Source: Flavihumibacter sp. UBA7668
GTDB lineage: Bacteria; Bacteroidota; Bacteroidia; Chitinophagales; Chitinophagaceae
Reading direction: 5' to 3'
Assembly: GCF_002483205.1 (NCBI RefSeq)
Contig: NZ_DLHM01000001.1
Location: forward strand, 310,001 to 374,000
Length of the DNA stretch: 64,000 nt
Made by a program: the position numbers and the translations under genes. Below are positions 45,803-55,029 of the stretch, in pieces; within the stretch, counting starts at the first letter, position 1; each line of letters begins with the position of its first letter. The notes under the pieces are model-generated. The model made no database searches and had not been told where the DNA came from. It worked only from the letters and a program-made list of their open reading frames with translations.

Positions 45803-46234
45803 ATGGCACTAAAAATTATCGACCACGGTACTCCGGAATACAATCAGATGATCAAACTTCGGGATGAGATTCTGAGGAAACCGTTGGGACTTAGTTTTAG
45901 CCAGGAGGAACTGATGCAGGAAAAAGACCAGATTCTGATTGGCGCATTTGATGAAGATAAGATGCTTGGCTGTTGCATGCTGGTAAACGAAGGTGATGGA
46001 ACGGTTCGCCTGCGACAGATGGCTGTCAACAATAATCTGCAGGGTAAGGGAATAGGACGTGCCCTGATGAATTTTGCGGAGAATATTGCCCGCGACCAGG
46101 GATTCAAAAAACTCACCATGCATGCCCGTAAAACCGCTATTGGCTTTTACGAACATCTTGGTTACCAAATCAGTAGCACCGAGTTTGAAGAGGTAACCAT
46201 CCCCCACTTTGTGATGGAAAAGCGCTTACGATAA
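45803..46234 (+). CDS. GNAT family N-acetyltransferase
   Basis: 143 residues. RLRQMAVNNNLQGKGIGRALMNFAENIARDQGF is the acetyl-CoA binding motif (Q/RxxGxG/A as QGKGIG), KLTMHARKTAIGFYEHLGYQ is the conserved C-terminal motif B. The substrate is unknown; similar ElaA/YitI-like proteins are broadly distributed. It has a possible TATTTTTG box at 45757-45764. Its 3' end overlaps the convergent HAD gene by 9 bp. Confidence 0.92.
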   Translation: MALKIIDHGTPEYNQMIKLRDEILRKPLGLSFSQEELMQEKDQILIGAFDEDKMLGCCMLVNEGDGTVRLRQMAVNNNLQGKGIGRALMNFAENIARDQGFKKLTMHARKTAIGFYEHLGYQISSTEFEEVTIPHFVMEKRLR

Positions 46235-46900
46235 GGGAAGTCGGGGCTTAATTTCCTGATCCGTTCCAATAAATTCAAGTCCCTCTTCCACCAGCAATAA
46301 TTCCTCAAAATTTCGAATATTCCATTGTACACGATCTGGTTGATAAACCGGATTATTCAGCGCTATTACCTGCATTCCAGCAGTCAGGGCTGATCGGATA
46401 CCACTGTCAGAATCTTCAAAAACCAGGCAATGTTCCGGTTCGACGCCTAATTTTCCTGCTCCCTTCAAATAAGGTTCGGGGTCGGGCTTGCCTTTACTGA
46501 CATCTTCAGCGGTTATGCTGTCAGTAAAAAACCGATCCAGCTGATGCAATTTTAAAAAATGCCAGGCCCGCTTATGAGGCGAACTGGTAACGAGCAGAAA
46601 AGGCACATTACGTGCAGTTAATGCCGCAAGAAAAGGTTCCACTCCAGACATGAGGGCAGGTTTCATCCGCAAATCATAGGCAACACCATCATCATAAATG
46701 GCTTGTTTGCGCGCATCGTCTGATTGGTGAAAAAGGGTATGGATGGTTTCCCAGGTGGTTCGGCCATGTATGGTTTCTTTAATCACCCGTTCATTAAACT
46801 CCACTCCTTCTTTTTCAGCCCATCCTCCCCAGAATTCCTCAATAACCGGATTGGAATCCAGAATTACGCCATCCAGGTCGAATAATATTGCCTTTATCAT
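46226..46900 (-). CDS. HAD family phosphatase (beta-phosphoglucomutase-like)
   Basis: 224 residues. ILFDLDGVILDSN is HAD motif I with both aspartates, LLVTSSPHKRAW is motif II, KGKPDPEPYL motif III and LVFEDSDSGIRSALTAGMQVI motif IV. The helical cap follows motif I, as in subclass I phosphatases acting on sugar phosphates. Its start overlaps the mfd stop by 4 nt (46897-46900), so it is translated with mfd. A role in DNA repair is not implied by that. Confidence 0.93.
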   Translation of the reverse strand: MIKAILFDLDGVILDSNPVIEEFWGGWAEKEGVEFNERVIKETIHGRTTWETIHTLFHQSDDARKQAIYDDGVAYDLRMKPALMSGVEPFLAALTARNVPFLLVTSSPHKRAWHFLKLHQLDRFFTDSITAEDVSKGKPDPEPYLKGAGKLGVEPEHCLVFEDSDSGIRSALTAGMQVIALNNPVYQPDRVQWNIRNFEELLLVEEGLEFIGTDQEIKPRLPLS

Positions 46901-49900
46901 ATCGTTTGTTCTTTTGTTTCCAGTTGATTTGTTCCCAGTACCTGTGAATGCATCCGTTGCAGGAATAACAAAATTGTTGCCATGTCTTTCATACCATCCA
47001 CTACCAACAGGAAATTTTTTCCGCTTTGTTTTAATCGTGCATTGTTGGTATAGGTCTGCAAATAGGATAAGATGCCATGAAATAAGCCCGATTCAAAATA
47101 AGGCGAATCATGTTTGTTAACGAAGAAACATTTCAGCACCTGATCTCGCAACAGCAATTTTTCGAATCCTAATTCAACACTGAGTTTTCGGATTCGTACT
47201 GTATCAAAGAGATCTTCTACCTGAGGTGGCATGGGTCCGAACCGGTCGGCCATCTCCTGATGAAAGGCCTGCAATTCTTCTTCGTTATCGCAGTTATCCA
47301 GTCGCTGGTAAAGTGATAAACGTTCACCGATACTTTCCACATATTCATCAGGAATCAGAATTTCCAGATCCGTATCAATGGTACAATCCTGCACATAATC
47401 TTCCTGTTTTGCAATTTCCTCTTTAAACAGTTCTCTGAAAGAGGTGCGTTTCAATTCACGGATGGCTTCATCCAGAATTTTCTGATACATTTCAAACCCG
47501 ATATCAGCCATGAAACCGCTTTGTTCTCCTCCCAGCAAATTACCGGCACCGCGTATATCCAGATCCCGCATCGCGATCTGGAATCCGCTGCCCAGTTCAC
47601 TGTGCTGTTCCAGCGTCTGTAATCGTTTTTTAGAATCCGATGGCAGGGTACTCATTGGTGGAGCCAGTAAATAACAGAAGGCTTTTTTATTACTTCTGCC
47701 AACACGACCTCTCAACTGGTGCAGATCACTTAATCCAAACTGATGTGCATTGTTGACAATAATGGTATTTACATTGGGAATATCCACGCCGCTTTCCACA
47801 ATATTGGTACAAACCAGTACATCGTATTTTTTATCAATGAAATCCAGAATGCGTTCTTCCAGTTCATGACCTTCCATTTGCCCGTGTGCATATCCGATAC
47901 TCAAATCCGGACAATGACTTTGAATGATGGCAGCCATTTCCGGCAGGCCCTTCACGCGGTTGTGAATGAAGAATACCTGTCCACCTCTTTCAGTTTCAAA
48001 ATAAATTGCATCTCTGATAAAATCTTCATTGTAAACCTGCACTTCTGTTTGAATCGGCTGACGATTCGGCGGTGGCGTATTCATGATACTAAGATCACGC
48101 GCGCCCATTAAACTAAACTGCAGGGTTCTTGGAATAGGTGTTGCCGTTAGTGTAAGGCAGTCCACATTGGTACGTAGGGTTTTTATCTTTTCTTTATGGG
48201 CCACACCAAATTTCTGTTCCTCATCAATGATCAGGATACCGAGGTCTTTAAACTTAACTTCTTTGCCAAGAATACCATGTGTACCAACAAGAATATCGAT
48301 TTTACCTTCTTCCAGTTTTTTGAGTGTTTCTTTTTTCTCTTTGGAGCTTTTAAAACGGTTGATATAATCTACTGTAACCGGAAAATCTCTCAACCGGTCT
48401 GAAAATGTTTTATAATGCTGAAAGGCAAGAATAGTTGTGGGAACCAGGATAGCAGCCTGTTTACCATCCACAACCGATTTGAATGCGGCTCTTACCGCGA
48501 CCTCCGTTTTACCAAATCCCACATCACCACAAACCAGGCGATCCATGGGTGAAGGAGCTTCCATATCTTTTTTTACATCGGCCGTTGCCTTGCTTTGATC
48601 GGGCGTGTCTTCATAAATAAAAGAAGCTTCCAATTCTGTTTGCAGATAGGTATCCGGTGCATGCTGAAAACCATGCTGGGCTTTACGTTGCGCATATAAC
48701 TGAATCAGATCAAAAGCAATTTCCTTCACTTTTGTTTTCGTCTTTTCCTTCAGTTTATTCCACGCATCGCTGCCGAGTTTGTTCACTTTGGGAACCGTTC
48801 CTTCTTTGCCTGTGTATTTGGAGATTTTATGCAGTGAATTAATATTCACATAGAGGATATCGCTGTCTTTATAAATTATGCGGACGGCTTCCTGCAATTT
48901 TCCATTTACATCCAGTTTTTGCAAGCCGCTGTAAACACCCACCCCATGATCAATATGCGAAACGAAATCGCCGGGTTGTAATTCTCTTAGTGTACGTATG
49001 GTAAGGGCTTTGTTTTTATTATAAGCCTGCTTTACCTTGTATTTGTGGTAGCGTTGAAAAATCTGGTGATCGGTGTAACAGAGAACCTTGTTTCCTTCGT
49101 CAATAAATCCACCGTGAATGGCAACGGGAATGGGAGTGAAATGGATCTCTGCTTTCAGGTCAGCAAATATGCTGTACATCCGTTCGAGCTGTTTGGGATT
49201 TTCGGCAAAAATGTAGAGACTGAGTCCTTTCTTTTCCCATTGCTGCAGGTCTTTGATCAGCATTTCAAACTGCCGGTTAAAAGCAGGTTGGGGTTTGGTT
49301 TGAAAATCCACTTCATAGGTCACTCTTCCTTTCCAGGTGGAATGGCCTTCGAGTTCAACGAGATGGTGTGCTGAAAGAATCTGTTCAATTTCTGCAGCTG
49401 TCAGGAACTCTTCTTTTTTTACGGCAGTTCGGATGAGTTTATCTTCCTCCTCTTCTTCCTTTACCGGAAAGGTTTCTGTTCTTTGTAAAAACAGTCCCAG
49501 TTCTTCTTCCTGCAATTCCAGGCGTTCTTTTACAAACTGCCATTCATTCATCCACACAACCGTATTGCCGGGCATGAAATCGAAGAGTGAAATACTGGCT
49601 TCTTCCGGCATCTCTGCCTGCAGATTCGGAATGATGCTTACCTGCAAAAGTTTACGTTCACTTAATTGTGATTCCGGATCAAAGAGGCGGATGCTGTCCA
49701 CTTCATTTCCGAAAAGCTCCACCCGATAGGGTTTTTCATTACCGAAGGAATAAATATCGAGGATGCCTCCCCGAACGGCAAATTGTCCGGGTTCATACAC
49801 AAAATCGGTTCGGGTAAATCCGGCATCGGTCAGTTGTTCGTATAATTGAATGGTATCGAGTGTGTCGTTGACCTTGATCCGGATTATATTACCGCTAAGT

Positions 49901-50322
49901 GTTTCGGGCTTAACCAGTTTTTCAACCAGGGCTTCCGGGTAGGTGATGACAATTTTTTTATTACCACCGGCACTCAGGCGGGTGAGGGCTTCTGTCCGTA
50001 ACATTACGTGGCTGCTGTTTAGGAGCCGGTAATTTTTTTTGGTCCGGAAAGAGGAAGGGAAATAAAAAAGATCGAGTGCATTACTCAGGTTTTCCATGGT
50101 ATTGTGGAAGTAAGCGGCTTCTTCGGCATCGTTTACTACCACAATATGGTTAAGCTGTTCGGTAATGGAATGTCTGAAAATGCTGGTCAGAAGAAATTCC
50201 GGGGAGCTGCCGGAAAGGTTTTTCAGCACGAGGTGCTGGGGTACAGACAAAGTGAGCTTGTCCGCCAATTGAAAAAGGCGGGGATCCTTTGCGTACTGCT
50301 CCAGTAAGTGTTCCAAATTCAT
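46897..50322 (-). CDS. mfd: Transcription-repair coupling factor
   Basis: 1141 residues from MNLEHLLEQYAKDPRLF; the frame opens 24 codons earlier. The N-terminal UvrB-like part has GGILDIYSFG and PYRVELFGNEVDSIRLFD. The RNA-polymerase-interacting domain is around PGDFVSHIDHGVGVYSG. The translocase has Walker A GDVGFGKTEVAVRAAF, Walker B ILIIDEEQKFGV, LTATPIPRTL and QLRGRVGRS. A C-terminal TRCF domain follows. It removes stalled RNA polymerase and recruits UvrA. The HAD gene is coupled downstream. Confidence 0.97.
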   Translation of the reverse strand: MNLEHLLEQYAKDPRLFQLADKLTLSVPQHLVLKNLSGSSPEFLLTSIFRHSITEQLNHIVVVNDAEEAAYFHNTMENLSNALDLFYFPSSFRTKKNYRLLNSSHVMLRTEALTRLSAGGNKKIVITYPEALVEKLVKPETLSGNIIRIKVNDTLDTIQLYEQLTDAGFTRTDFVYEPGQFAVRGGILDIYSFGNEKPYRVELFGNEVDSIRLFDPESQLSERKLLQVSIIPNLQAEMPEEASISLFDFMPGNTVVWMNEWQFVKERLELQEEELGLFLQRTETFPVKEEEEEDKLIRTAVKKEEFLTAAEIEQILSAHHLVELEGHSTWKGRVTYEVDFQTKPQPAFNRQFEMLIKDLQQWEKKGLSLYIFAENPKQLERMYSIFADLKAEIHFTPIPVAIHGGFIDEGNKVLCYTDHQIFQRYHKYKVKQAYNKNKALTIRTLRELQPGDFVSHIDHGVGVYSGLQKLDVNGKLQEAVRIIYKDSDILYVNINSLHKISKYTGKEGTVPKVNKLGSDAWNKLKEKTKTKVKEIAFDLIQLYAQRKAQHGFQHAPDTYLQTELEASFIYEDTPDQSKATADVKKDMEAPSPMDRLVCGDVGFGKTEVAVRAAFKSVVDGKQAAILVPTTILAFQHYKTFSDRLRDFPVTVDYINRFKSSKEKKETLKKLEEGKIDILVGTHGILGKEVKFKDLGILIIDEEQKFGVAHKEKIKTLRTNVDCLTLTATPIPRTLQFSLMGARDLSIMNTPPPNRQPIQTEVQVYNEDFIRDAIYFETERGGQVFFIHNRVKGLPEMAAIIQSHCPDLSIGYAHGQMEGHELEERILDFIDKKYDVLVCTNIVESGVDIPNVNTIIVNNAHQFGLSDLHQLRGRVGRSNKKAFCYLLAPPMSTLPSDSKKRLQTLEQHSELGSGFQIAMRDLDIRGAGNLLGGEQSGFMADIGFEMYQKILDEAIRELKRTSFRELFKEEIAKQEDYVQDCTIDTDLEILIPDEYVESIGERLSLYQRLDNCDNEEELQAFHQEMADRFGPMPPQVEDLFDTVRIRKLSVELGFEKLLLRDQVLKCFFVNKHDSPYFESGLFHGILSYLQTYTNNARLKQSGKNFLLVVDGMKDMATILLFLQRMHSQVLGTNQLETKEQTI

Positions 50323-50448
50323 TACACACAACCGCCTTAAAACAGGGCGGAAGCTGCAAATGTAATACGAATAAGTTTTTATATCTTGTGTCAACCACTA
50401 AGCTTATAAAAACGTTTAGATTTAGAACGTTTGTTTTAATAACTCCGT

Positions 50449-53439
50449 ATGAACAAAGCAATCCTAACTGCTTCACTTACCGCTGTAACACTGACCATGG
50501 CCGGATTATTACTTATTTCCGGTGAAAATGAGCATTCCGCCACCATTAACCGTGGCAATAAACCAAGAAAAAAGAAAACGCAGGCCGAACGGGCATTTTT
50601 CAGTCAGCAGCGGGTGCAATATGAATATGATATGCTGAAGGATGGTGGCACGGGAAAATTTCCGTTAGGCATCCATGACAGGGAACTTTCCATGGCGAAA
50701 CGTATACCGGTAAAAGAGACGGTGCAGGGAGACTGGTTATCGCCTTTCGCAGATAATTCCTATACGGCGGCCGGGCCGGTAAATTTTGGAGGTCGCACCA
50801 GAACCCTGGCTTTCGATAAACGATTTGGAACCGGAAGTAATCAGGTAATCATTGCCGGTGCTATCAGTGGTGGAATTTTTCGTTCAACAGACGGGGGCAA
50901 TTCCTGGACCAATGTTACTCCTGAAAATGAAATTCACAATGTTTCTGCTATTGCGCAGGATCCCCGTGCCGGTCAGGAAAATACCTGGTATGCCGGAGGT
51001 GGCGAAGCACTTGGGAACTCGGCCTCTCCCTCAGCAGGCGGTGCCTTTTATTTAGGAAATGGTTTATTTAAATCAACCGATAACGGGGCCACCTGGCAAC
51101 GTCTTGCCATTACATTTCAGGGAAACCTGGAAGTATTTGATGCACCATTTGATATCGTACATAAAATTGTGGTACACCCATTAAACGGACATGTGTATGT
51201 TGGAGCGCATCGCCGATTGATGCGGAGTACGGATGGTGGAACCAGCTTCACGGATGTATTTTCAGGTTCACAGGCGGCGGCGGCGGATAATGGACAAATG
51301 GATCTGGCAATTACCAATACCGGGCGTATATATTTGGCCGTTAATGGTGGTTTTGCAGATCAGAACCGACGGGGATTATGGTTTTCTGAAACCGGGAATC
51401 TCAATTCATGGACCCGGTTTGCAGGTGGACAAACGCTCAATACCGATTCAATAACCGGATGGAGAGCCAACAGTTATACCAATTCCGGTGCTGTTTCAAC
51501 TACTTCAAAACGAATTGTATTGGCGCTTGCACCGTCTAATAATAATATTCTATATGCGATGTATGAGAATGGATTATCGCAGGAAGGAACCAGTGGTTCA
51601 CCGGAAGCAGATCTTTTCAAATTTGATTTTACTGCTTCTACCTTTACGAATCTTTCATCGAATATGCCCAATTTTCCCGGACAACGGGATGGCATAGATC
51701 CATTGGCCTTACAGGGTGGTTACAATATGATGGTGGTAGTGAAACCGGATAATCCGAATGTGGTATTTGTTGGTGGCACCAATCTATATCGCTCTACCAA
51801 TGGATTTTCCAACACCACGGCAACAAGCTGGATAGGCGGATATGAATACTGGGGAGCCAGTGCAACAACCTTTAATGTACAGACCTACGATAATCATCAC
51901 CCCGATGTACATAACCTGGTCTTTGATCCAACCAATGCCAACCGGGCAATCTGTGCAACAGACGGTGGAATGCATATCACGGAAAATATAATGGGAACTG
52001 CAAATGAAACCAATCCGGTGAATTGGGATATGATAACCGGATATCAGACTGCACAATATTATCATGTAAACATTCAGCACAGGGATGCAGCCACACAGGT
52101 AAATAATTTTATCGGTGGGATGCAGGATAACGGAGCTTCTTTCCGCAATAATTCAAACGATCATGTGGAAGCCGGGTCTGGTGATGGTGGTGCTGCGGCA
52201 ATTGGAAAATTCAACAATTTCAATGATTACACACTATTTGTATCAAGTCAGCTCGGTTCGGTGGCGCGGTTAACGCCGGGTGCAGCCACTTCGATTGAGC
52301 CAAATGGATTAACTGCTAATCCGGGTGGTGGAGAAGGTGAATTTGTAACCTATTATACACTTGACAATGATAATCCGGAAAACCTGTATTATGCCAATTA
52401 TAACCGGATCTTCCGGACAACAACTGCAACCACGGTAACCAGTGGAACTGGCTGGACAGAATTAACGGGGGTTGCATCGGCATTGAATCCTGGAAGTCCG
52501 GGTGGAACTGATATTGGCATCCGTGCCATCAAATTAACCTATGGCCCCTATAGCACTTCCAGCACCATGTATATCGGAACAACAGAAGGAAGGGTATTCC
52601 GGTTGAATGATCCAAAAAATGCGGCAGCTGCAACACAACCGGTGGAGATTACTCCGCCTGCAATCAATACTATTCTTAATACTGCGCGGGTGAATGTTGG
52701 AAGCATCGCTGTGAATCCGAATAATGACAATGAGATCATGGTAGTTTATACCAATTATCAGGTAACAGTTGGTGGTAATGTTCAACGTGAATTTAATATC
52801 TGGGTAACCAACAATGCTAAGGCCGGGAATCCTACCTGGAAACTGGCGGAAGGCAATCTTACTTTGCCGTCTATCCGCAGTTGTGCCATTGTTGCCAGAA
52901 AAGACGGCTCCGGCAATGAATTCACAGAGTATTATGTTGGTACTTCGGTGGGTTTGTATAGTGCAATCAGTATTCAGGATTCTCTTACGGCAAACCGGCC
53001 GATTGTTTGGAAACGGGAAGGTGGCCGAACCCTGAATTATGCAGTGGTTACCTCTCTTGCATATCGTCCGCAGGATAATGTGTTGCTGGTTGGAACCCAT
53101 GGTAATGGTATGTATTTTACCACGATTCCGCAACCCAATTTCAAACCGAATGTAGGAACGGGTGTAAATGATCCGATCCGGAATGATAAAAACTTTATTC
53201 GTTTCTCCTATCCTACCATTACTTCCGGCGATCTGCAATATCGGGTAGGTAATATGTTTGAAGTAAAAGAGATGGTGGTTCAGGTATATAACCTGAATGG
53301 ACAGCTGATGTTAAAGAAAACGAGTGGCTATCAGAATGGATCATTGGATGTAAGTCGATTGTCCAAAGGCACTTATATCCTAACCATTACCAGCAGCGAT
53401 TATAAGCAGCAGTTTGTTAAGAAATTCCTGAAGAATTAA
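50449..53439 (+). CDS. T9SS-exported protein with sialidase/VPS10-type beta-propeller repeats
   Basis: 996 residues with an N-terminal signal (to about 25). Several BNR/Asp-box repeats are seen: GGIFRSTDGGNSWTNVTPEN, GLFKSTDNGATWQRLA, RLMRSTDGGTSFTDVF. This indicates one or two beta-propellers. The last 80 residues (MVVQVYNLNGQLMLKKTSGY then SRLSKGTYILTITSSDYKQQ, QFVKKFLKN) form a type A T9SS sorting domain. The protein should be exported by T9SS and placed on the cell surface or released. No sialidase catalytic residues are claimed; a structural or binding role is as likely. It is divergent from mfd. Confidence 0.88.
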   Translation: MNKAILTASLTAVTLTMAGLLLISGENEHSATINRGNKPRKKKTQAERAFFSQQRVQYEYDMLKDGGTGKFPLGIHDRELSMAKRIPVKETVQGDWLSPFADNSYTAAGPVNFGGRTRTLAFDKRFGTGSNQVIIAGAISGGIFRSTDGGNSWTNVTPENEIHNVSAIAQDPRAGQENTWYAGGGEALGNSASPSAGGAFYLGNGLFKSTDNGATWQRLAITFQGNLEVFDAPFDIVHKIVVHPLNGHVYVGAHRRLMRSTDGGTSFTDVFSGSQAAAADNGQMDLAITNTGRIYLAVNGGFADQNRRGLWFSETGNLNSWTRFAGGQTLNTDSITGWRANSYTNSGAVSTTSKRIVLALAPSNNNILYAMYENGLSQEGTSGSPEADLFKFDFTASTFTNLSSNMPNFPGQRDGIDPLALQGGYNMMVVVKPDNPNVVFVGGTNLYRSTNGFSNTTATSWIGGYEYWGASATTFNVQTYDNHHPDVHNLVFDPTNANRAICATDGGMHITENIMGTANETNPVNWDMITGYQTAQYYHVNIQHRDAATQVNNFIGGMQDNGASFRNNSNDHVEAGSGDGGAAAIGKFNNFNDYTLFVSSQLGSVARLTPGAATSIEPNGLTANPGGGEGEFVTYYTLDNDNPENLYYANYNRIFRTTTATTVTSGTGWTELTGVASALNPGSPGGTDIGIRAIKLTYGPYSTSSTMYIGTTEGRVFRLNDPKNAAAATQPVEITPPAINTILNTARVNVGSIAVNPNNDNEIMVVYTNYQVTVGGNVQREFNIWVTNNAKAGNPTWKLAEGNLTLPSIRSCAIVARKDGSGNEFTEYYVGTSVGLYSAISIQDSLTANRPIVWKREGGRTLNYAVVTSLAYRPQDNVLLVGTHGNGMYFTTIPQPNFKPNVGTGVNDPIRNDKNFIRFSYPTITSGDLQYRVGNMFEVKEMVVQVYNLNGQLMLKKTSGYQNGSLDVSRLSKGTYILTITSSDYKQQFVKKFLKN

Positions 53440-53467
53440 GAGGGCTTAAGTACCCGACGGGAAAAAT

Positions 53468-53827
53468 TCATTTCCGCATCCAATTCAATCCTGCAGATAG
53501 TAATAAAATCAGCAGTCCGCCGAATTCGCGGGATTGTTCAATCCAGGGTTTGGTTGCTTTCATGGAAGTAACGAGGCTTTCGGCATCGTGGTCCTGAATC
53601 CAGCTGAGCACTCCATTGGTGGCAAGGAATAAATAGAGGGCATAACCAATATAAACAAGTGCAGAAATCAGGTACAATAAGGGGGGAAACTTCTTTTTCA
53701 ATGCGAGCCGGCAAAGCCAGGCTCCCCATAAATAAAGTGGTATCCACACATACGGATCCGGATCATTGTATTGAAGTGCAGCGCTTAAAATAAAGAGCAC
53801 AATAAAAATATAGTTAACCCATTTCAT
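53468..53827 (-). CDS. TMEM220-like small membrane protein
   Basis: 119 residues with four membrane helices. VNYIFIVLFILSAALQYNDPDPYVWIPLYLWGA is the conserved N-terminal segment of the transmembrane family 220, including the ALQYNDPDP motif. No catalytic motif is present and the function is unknown. It is convergent with the T9SS protein gene and divergent from the ferredoxin reductase-like gene, with a minisatellite in the shared upstream region. Confidence 0.88.
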   Translation of the reverse strand: MKWVNYIFIVLFILSAALQYNDPDPYVWIPLYLWGAWLCRLALKKKFPPLLYLISALVYIGYALYLFLATNGVLSWIQDHDAESLVTSMKATKPWIEQSREFGGLLILLLSAGLNWMRK

Positions 53828-53849
53828 GTGCCCAAGTTCGGGAAAAACT

Positions 53850-53922
53850 TTTCTCCTTTTTCTCCTTTGTCTCCTTTGTCTCCTTTGTCTCCTTTTCTCC
53901 TTTGTCTCCTTTGTCTCCTTTT
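53850..53922. repeat. 9-bp minisatellite (TCTCCTTTG)n in a divergent promoter
   Basis: About eight units of TCTCCTTTG or TCTCCTTTT run head to tail between the starts of the TMEM220-like gene (53827, minus) and the reductase (53949, plus). If translated from an upstream ATG at 53826 the repeat would give LLCLLCLLCLL, which looks artificial. It is a purine/pyrimidine asymmetric tract and a candidate for copy-number change. Confidence 0.85.
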
Positions 53923-53948
53923 CCTTATCTTACTACAAATTGCTGCCT

Positions 53949-54698
53949 ATGCTCCAGCCCTGGCAAACAGGAACGGTCATTCGGATTGAGAATGAAACTT
54001 CCAGTACCAAACGTTTTTGGATTCAGGTAAATGAAATGGAACGATTTGATTTCAAGCCGGGGCAGTTTGTGACGCTGGACCTTCCTATACATGAGCAGAA
54101 AAACAAACGCTGGAGAAGTTATTCCATTGCTTCCTGGCCGGATGGAACCAATGTATTTGAACTGGTTATTGTTTTATTGGAAGGCGGACTTGGTACAGAA
54201 TATCTTTTCAATCAGGTAAGTGTAGGATCTGAGTTGACACTTCGCGGGCCGGCAGGTGTATTCGTTTTGCCGGAAACCATTGACCGCGACCTGTTTTTTG
54301 TTTGTACCGGAACAGGAGTGGCGCCCTTTCGATCCATGGCGCATTATATTCTTGAGAATAATGTTCCTCATCAGCATATCTACCTGATTTTCGGCTGTCG
54401 AAAATTTGGAGATTGCTTATACGGACCTGAATTAAAGCAATTGGAAACCATGGTTCCCTCCTTTCATTATATTCCAACTTTTTCAAGAGAGGAAGCAGGT
54501 GATCATCTGGTCAGAAAGGGATATGTTCATCAGGTATATGAGGAAATTTGCCGCGAAAAAAAGGAGGTGGCGAATGAGGGTGCCTATCGCGCCCATTTCT
54601 TTTTATGTGGATGGAAGAATATGATTGATGAAGCAAAACAACGAATTCTCGCATTGGGATACGAGAAAAAAGACATTCATCTTGAGTTATATGGATAA
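53949..54698 (+). CDS. Ferredoxin/flavodoxin-NADP reductase-like FAD oxidoreductase
   Basis: 249 residues from MLQPWQTGTVIRIENET. The longer frame from 53826 passes through the minisatellite and is rejected. RWRSYSIAS is the FAD-binding RxYS motif, GPAGVFVLPE follows, FFVCTGTGVAPFRSMAHYIL binds the NADP pyrophosphate and LCGWKNMIDEAKQRI is the nicotinamide region. It transfers electrons between NAD(P)H and a small carrier protein. No haem or iron-sulfur domain is attached. Confidence 0.9.
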   Translation: MLQPWQTGTVIRIENETSSTKRFWIQVNEMERFDFKPGQFVTLDLPIHEQKNKRWRSYSIASWPDGTNVFELVIVLLEGGLGTEYLFNQVSVGSELTLRGPAGVFVLPETIDRDLFFVCTGTGVAPFRSMAHYILENNVPHQHIYLIFGCRKFGDCLYGPELKQLETMVPSFHYIPTFSREEAGDHLVRKGYVHQVYEEICREKKEVANEGAYRAHFFLCGWKNMIDEAKQRILALGYEKKDIHLELYG

Positions 54699-54709
54699 TA
54701 CCTGATTTC

Positions 54710-54979
54710 TTAGGAATGCTTTCGCACAACGGAAGAACCGGATTTATGTAAACTTATAACGGGAACTGTTTCAATCAGCGGCTCTTCCTGATCGGAATGG
54801 AGCTTGTGTAAACGAAGAATTTCGGCATGGTTGGTAACCATTTCCGTCTCTAATTCAAGAATTCTTTTCTGGGATTTTTTCAGCTGCCTGGACCGGCACA
54901 CAAAACCAAGCAACGCACCGGCGGTGAATACCGCAATAGCGCCTAATAAGACGACCATGTTGATACTGGATGGCATCAT
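54710..54979 (-). CDS. Small membrane-anchored coiled-coil protein, paralogue B
   Basis: 89 residues: one N-terminal membrane helix (VVLLGAIAVFTAGALLGFVC), then a basic turn and a short coiled coil RILELETEMVTNHAEILRLH, then a variable tail. The coiled-coil matches that of the gene just upstream (ILELExExxxxHAEIL). No family is recognised. It is the last gene of the run dtd-mazG-glyQS-paralogue A-paralogue B on the minus strand, 50 bp after A. Function is unknown. Confidence 0.75.
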   Translation of the reverse strand: MMPSSINMVVLLGAIAVFTAGALLGFVCRSRQLKKSQKRILELETEMVTNHAEILRLHKLHSDQEEPLIETVPVISLHKSGSSVVRKHS

Positions 54980-55029
54980 AGATATTGGTTTGGTACTATA
55001 ACGCCCGTTTTTTGGGCCTTATTGCCCGT

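Noticed and set aside
52534..53238. 234-codon open frame opposite the T9SS propeller gene
   Set aside because: The plus-strand frame has clear Asp boxes and a sorting domain; the antisense frame has none.
53826..53948. N-terminal extension of the reductase with LLCLLCLLC repeats
   Set aside because: The residues come from the minisatellite and are absent from this enzyme family; MLQPWQTG at 53949 is the natural start. Kept as an open question only in the findings.
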